A stretch of 8,734 bases of DNA, from contig JADGGV010000137.1 of the NCBI GenBank assembly GCA_019689775.1, forward strand, positions 1-8,734, given 5' to 3'. Under the pieces are notes generated by a model. That model made no database searches. It was not told the DNA's origin and saw only the letters and a list, made by a program, of their open reading frames with translations. A program made the translations under genes and the position numbers. The DNA comes from Gemmatimonadota bacterium. Its GTDB lineage: Bacteria; Gemmatimonadota; Gemmatimonadetes; Longimicrobiales; RSA9. Numbering within the stretch: the first letter of the stretch is position 1; each line of letters begins with the position of its first letter. This document shows positions 5,836 through 8,734 of this stretch, piece after piece.

Positions 5836-8734
5836 TCAGAAGTTCACCCGCAGGGTGGCGACGAACTCGGCCGGCAGCGGCGTGATCGCCTGGGTGAAGG
5901 CGAGCCGGCCGGTGCCGCTGGGACCGCCGGTGCCGCCGGCGCGGGTCTCGGGGTCGAGGCCGGGGAAGCTCGTCCACGTGTGCAGGTTGCGGGCGGCCAC
6001 GCTGAAGGTGGCGCCGTGCGCGCCGAAGCGGCTCGACCAGGAATCGGGGAACGAGTACGACGCGGAGACCTCGCGCAGCTTGGCGAACGAGGCGTCGTGG
6101 ATCAGCGTCTGCGTGTACTGGAGCGCCCCGGCCCGCTGCGTCGCGGCGACCTCGACCGGGTCGTACTTCTGCGGGTTGACGTTGATGTCGCAGACGCGGA
6201 ACGCGGCGCAGCGCGCGTAGTCGTCGGCGCTCCACAGCTTGTTGCCGCCGCGGAAGTCGATGAGCGCGGAGAGACGGAGCCGCCGGGCGATCGTGAACGT
6301 GTTCGTCACGGAGCCGTTGTAGGTCGGCGTCGGGTCGCCGAAGTAGACGGCCGGCGCCAGCGCGCAGTCGACGGTGCCGCCGTTGCCGTCGTCGCAGAGC
6401 AGGTCCGTGGTCGTGCCGTCCGGCGCCATCTTGGCGCTCACGATCTTCTTCGTGAAGAAGCCGGCGATCGGGTAGCCCTCCTTGTGGCTCTGGAACGGGT
6501 ACGTCAGGAAGATCTGCGGCAGCCCGCCCATGTCCTCGATCTTGTTGTGCGTCGTGGCGATGCTCGCCGTCAGGTCCCACGTCAGCTTCTCGCCGCGCAG
6601 CACCTGCACGTTGGCGAGCGCCTCGACGCCGTGGTTGCTGATCTCGCCGATGTTCACGTACTGCGCGCTCGGGAAGCCGGTGGACGGCGCGGTGGCCTTC
6701 GAGAGGATCGCGTCCTTCGTCCGCTTGTTGAAGTACGTGAACTCGACGCTCACCCGGTCGAAGAGCCGGGCGTCGAAGCCCGCCTCGATCTCCTCACCGC
6801 GCTCCGGCTTCAGGTTCGGGTTGCCCGGCGCCTGCGGCGTGGCGATCGGGCGGCCGTCCGGGCCGGTCGTCGGGGTGTAGGTCTGGAGCGCCGCGAACGC
6901 CTCCGGCTGCTGCCCGGAGGCGCCGTACGCCGCGCGCACGCGGAAGTCCCGGACGAAGTCGAGGCTCCAGAACGGCTCCTCGGAGAGCGTCCACGAGGCG
7001 CTCACCTTCGGGTACGTCGCCCACTTGAAGTCCTCGCCGAACGCGCTGTTGTTGTCCACGCGCAGCGCGCCCGTCAGGAAGAGCCGGTTGTTGAGGTCGA
7101 ACTGCTCCTGCGCGAAGAAGCCGATCGTCGTGTTGGTGACGTAGTCCTGCGAGCCGACGACCTGCGCCGCACCCGCGGCGGTGACGATCCCCGGCAGCGG
7201 GAAGTCGCGCGCGTTGATCGTGGTGTTGTCCGTGCGCCGCCGGTAGTACTGCGCGCCCACCGACGTGGCCGCGCCCAGCGCGGGCGTCAGCGACGCCCGG
7301 GCCGTCGCGCTGTAGTCGCCCGTCACGTAGGCGATCGTGCGCAGGTTCTGGTTGAGGCTGCCCTTGACCGGGTAGACGCCGGTGAGGAGCGCCGCCTGCT
7401 CCGGCGTCATGAAGTTCACCAACTGCTGGCTGTCCTCCTCGGTCTGATCGAGCCCGACGCGCAGCCGGTGGCTCAGCCACGACGTCGGCCGGTGGCTGAT
7501 CTGCGCGCTCCCCGTGAACCGGTTCACCTTCTGCGTCGTCTGCACGACGTCGCGCAGCACCTCCGGCGGCGCGACGTTGAAGCCGCGGTACGGCGTGTCC
7601 TTGAGCTGCGGCAGGCCGAACAGCGTCGCCCAGACCGCGCCCGCGCCGTCGTCGGCCGCAATCCCGATGTCCGCTTTCGTCACACCGAGGCTCGTCTCGA
7701 CGTCCAGCTTGTCCGACGGTGCGACCGTCAAATTCACCCGACCGCTGAAGCGCTTGTCCCGGTCGTCCGGCGTGATCCCCCGGTCCGCGTCGTACGTGGA
7801 CGAGACGTAGTACCGCATCGTCTCCGTGCCGCCGGAGACCGAGAGCGCGTACGTCTGGATCGTGCCGTTCGTCCAGATCGGCGTGCCCCGCTCGTCCTCC
7901 TGCTGCACGCCGTTCCACGAGATGATGTTGCCCTGCGCGTCCTTGGCGTAGTTCGTCGGGATCCGCCCCTGCGGATCCATGAACCAGGTCGTGCCCTGCC
8001 GGATCGACGCCGAGAACTCCGGCCGCTGACCGAAGCGGCCCTTCTTCGTGATCACCTGGATCACGCCGTTCGACGCCTCCGTGCCGTAGAGCGTCGCCGC
8101 CGCCGGGCCCTTGATCACCTCGATCGACTCGATGTCCTCGGGGTTCAGATCGCTCAGCCGCGAGACGACGTTCGTGCCCTGACTGCCCGGGCCCGTGGCG
8201 ACGTCGTTGTCCGCCCGCACACCGTCGATGTACAGCAGCGGCTGCGAGTTCAGCGAGATCGACGAGAGGCCCCGGATGTTGATGATGCCGCCACCCGCGC
8301 GCTTCCCCGTGCCCGACGTGAACGTCACCCCCGGCGCCCGGCCGTTCAGCAGCTCCTGCACCGAGCTCACCGGCTGCGTCGCCACCACGTCCGCCGCCTG
8401 CACCGTCGCCACCGAGTTGCCGATCGCGCGCCGCTGCGCCCCGCCCGGCGTCCCCGTCACCACGATCTGGTCCAGGCTCACCGCCGACTGCTCAAGCACG
8501 ATGCGCACGTCCGTCTGCCCGACCCGCGCGCTCACCGTCGCCGTGCGGTAGCCGAGCATCACGGCCTGGAGCTGGACCCGATCCCCCGTCACACCACGGA
8601 TCGTGAACCGACCGTCGGCATCCGTCACCGCGCCCAGGCTCGCCCCGACCACCGCCACCTGCGCACCCGAGAGCGGCCGCAACGAGCCCTCGTCCAGCAC
8701 CCGCCCGCCGACGACCGCCTCCTGCCCCGCCAGC
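5836..8734 (-). CDS. SusC/RagA-family TonB-dependent outer-membrane transporter, 5'-truncated by window edge
   Basis: This is the outer-membrane beta-barrel that imports a ligand captured by its SusD partner, powered by TonB. The reading frame stays open to the window edge, so signal peptide and start lie beyond 8734. The GTG at 8700 is not the start, because recognisable domain sequence (AVVGGRVLDEG) runs across it. The visible 965 residues show, in order: a carboxypeptidase-regulatory-like beta-sandwich (about 6-81, with a TDADGRFTIRGV core); a TonB-box-like LDQIVVTG (87-94); a plug domain (about 110-232) holding the SusC signature NIRG...PLLYIDGV and the ESIEVIKGPAAATLYG segment; then a long barrel ending in VATLRVNF with the terminal Phe typical of outer-membrane proteins. 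A Cys-x9-Cys loop (CDDGNGGTVDC) and a later Cys pair in the last third may form disulfides. The family is certain; the substrate is not readable from the sequence. Stop TGA is at 5838-5836, followed by a 35-base gap to the SusD gene. Confidence 0.96.
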   Translation of the reverse strand, partial: LAGQEAVVGGRVLDEGSLRPLSGAQVAVVGASLGAVTDADGRFTIRGVTGDRVQLQAVMLGYRTATVSARVGQTDVRIVLEQSAVSLDQIVVTGTPGGAQRRAIGNSVATVQAADVVATQPVSSVQELLNGRAPGVTFTSGTGKRAGGGIINIRGLSSISLNSQPLLYIDGVRADNDVATGPGSQGTNVVSRLSDLNPEDIESIEVIKGPAAATLYGTEASNGVIQVITKKGRFGQRPEFSASIRQGTTWFMDPQGRIPTNYAKDAQGNIISWNGVQQEDERGTPIWTNGTIQTYALSVSGGTETMRYYVSSTYDADRGITPDDRDKRFSGRVNLTVAPSDKLDVETSLGVTKADIGIAADDGAGAVWATLFGLPQLKDTPYRGFNVAPPEVLRDVVQTTQKVNRFTGSAQISHRPTSWLSHRLRVGLDQTEEDSQQLVNFMTPEQAALLTGVYPVKGSLNQNLRTIAYVTGDYSATARASLTPALGAATSVGAQYYRRRTDNTTINARDFPLPGIVTAAGAAQVVGSQDYVTNTTIGFFAQEQFDLNNRLFLTGALRVDNNSAFGEDFKWATYPKVSASWTLSEEPFWSLDFVRDFRVRAAYGASGQQPEAFAALQTYTPTTGPDGRPIATPQAPGNPNLKPERGEEIEAGFDARLFDRVSVEFTYFNKRTKDAILSKATAPSTGFPSAQYVNIGEISNHGVEALANVQVLRGEKLTWDLTASIATTHNKIEDMGGLPQIFLTYPFQSHKEGYPIAGFFTKKIVSAKMAPDGTTTDLLCDDGNGGTVDCALAPAVYFGDPTPTYNGSVTNTFTIARRLRLSALIDFRGGNKLWSADDYARCAAFRVCDINVNPQKYDPVEVAATQRAGALQYTQTLIHDASFAKLREVSASYSFPDSWSSRFGAHGATFSVAARNLHTWTSFPGLDPETRAGGTGGPSGTGRLAFTQAITPLPAEFVATLRVNF

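Noticed and set aside
4649..6220. Plus-strand open frame of 523 codons over SusD and the end of SusC
   Set aside because: Antisense shadow of two confidently identified genes; low-complexity composition and no motif.
5801..6580. Upstream open extension in the SusD frame
   Set aside because: It overlaps SusC in another frame. The lipoprotein signal and the AAAGGA site place the SusD start at 5800.
8698..8700. GTG as the start of the SusC gene
   Set aside because: Domain sequence continues upstream to the window edge without a stop, and starting here would remove the signal peptide and the first strand of the N-terminal domain.
1..8734. CRISPR arrays, tRNA or rRNA genes, transposases or integration sites
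   Set aside because: I looked for spaced direct repeats, cloverleaf-like segments and transposase motifs and saw none. Apart from 1-46 and 5801-5835 the window is coding.

Overview
The window is a single, tightly packed block of five genes, all on the minus strand, from a very GC-rich bacterium. The style of the SusC/SusD pair points to Gemmatimonadota or a neighbouring soil phylum rather than classical Bacteroidetes: a short SusD of 433 residues, a SusC with a Cys-x9-Cys loop late in the barrel, and peptidase-type partners in a GC-rich genome. That placement is inferred from family resemblance, not from a marker gene.

In transcription order (high to low coordinates) the window holds: (1) the C-terminal 965 residues of a SusC/RagA-type TonB-dependent outer-membrane transporter, whose start lies beyond 8734; (2) after a 35-base gap, a SusD/RagB surface lipoprotein; (3) an M19 'membrane dipeptidase' homologue with a Tat-like signal and a depleted metal site; (4) and (5) two paralogous exported serine hydrolases of the beta-lactamase/S12 fold with C-terminal DUF3471-like domains. 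Genes 2 to 5 are joined by 1- to 4-base stop/start overlaps, so the set is almost certainly one translationally coupled operon. Its promoter is outside the window. A GC-rich hairpin directly after the last gene may end the transcript. No non-coding stretch exceeds 50 bases.

The likely logic is a nutrient-uptake locus. SusC and SusD bind and import an oligomer across the outer membrane, and three exported hydrolases trim it outside the cytoplasm. The partners are peptidase- and esterase-like rather than glycosidases, so a peptide, amino-acid conjugate or ester is a better guess than a polysaccharide. The actual substrate is unknown.

Three details deserve attention. The two serine hydrolases differ by about 40% of residues in most of their length, yet share a perfect 126-base block over the catalytic SxxK motif, which looks like gene conversion. 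Both also carry a degenerate hexanucleotide repeat between start codon and signal peptide, sharing a 13-base core read in different frames. The M19 protein has lost the HxD zinc ligands, the bridging Glu and a substrate-contact His while keeping the other active-site residues.
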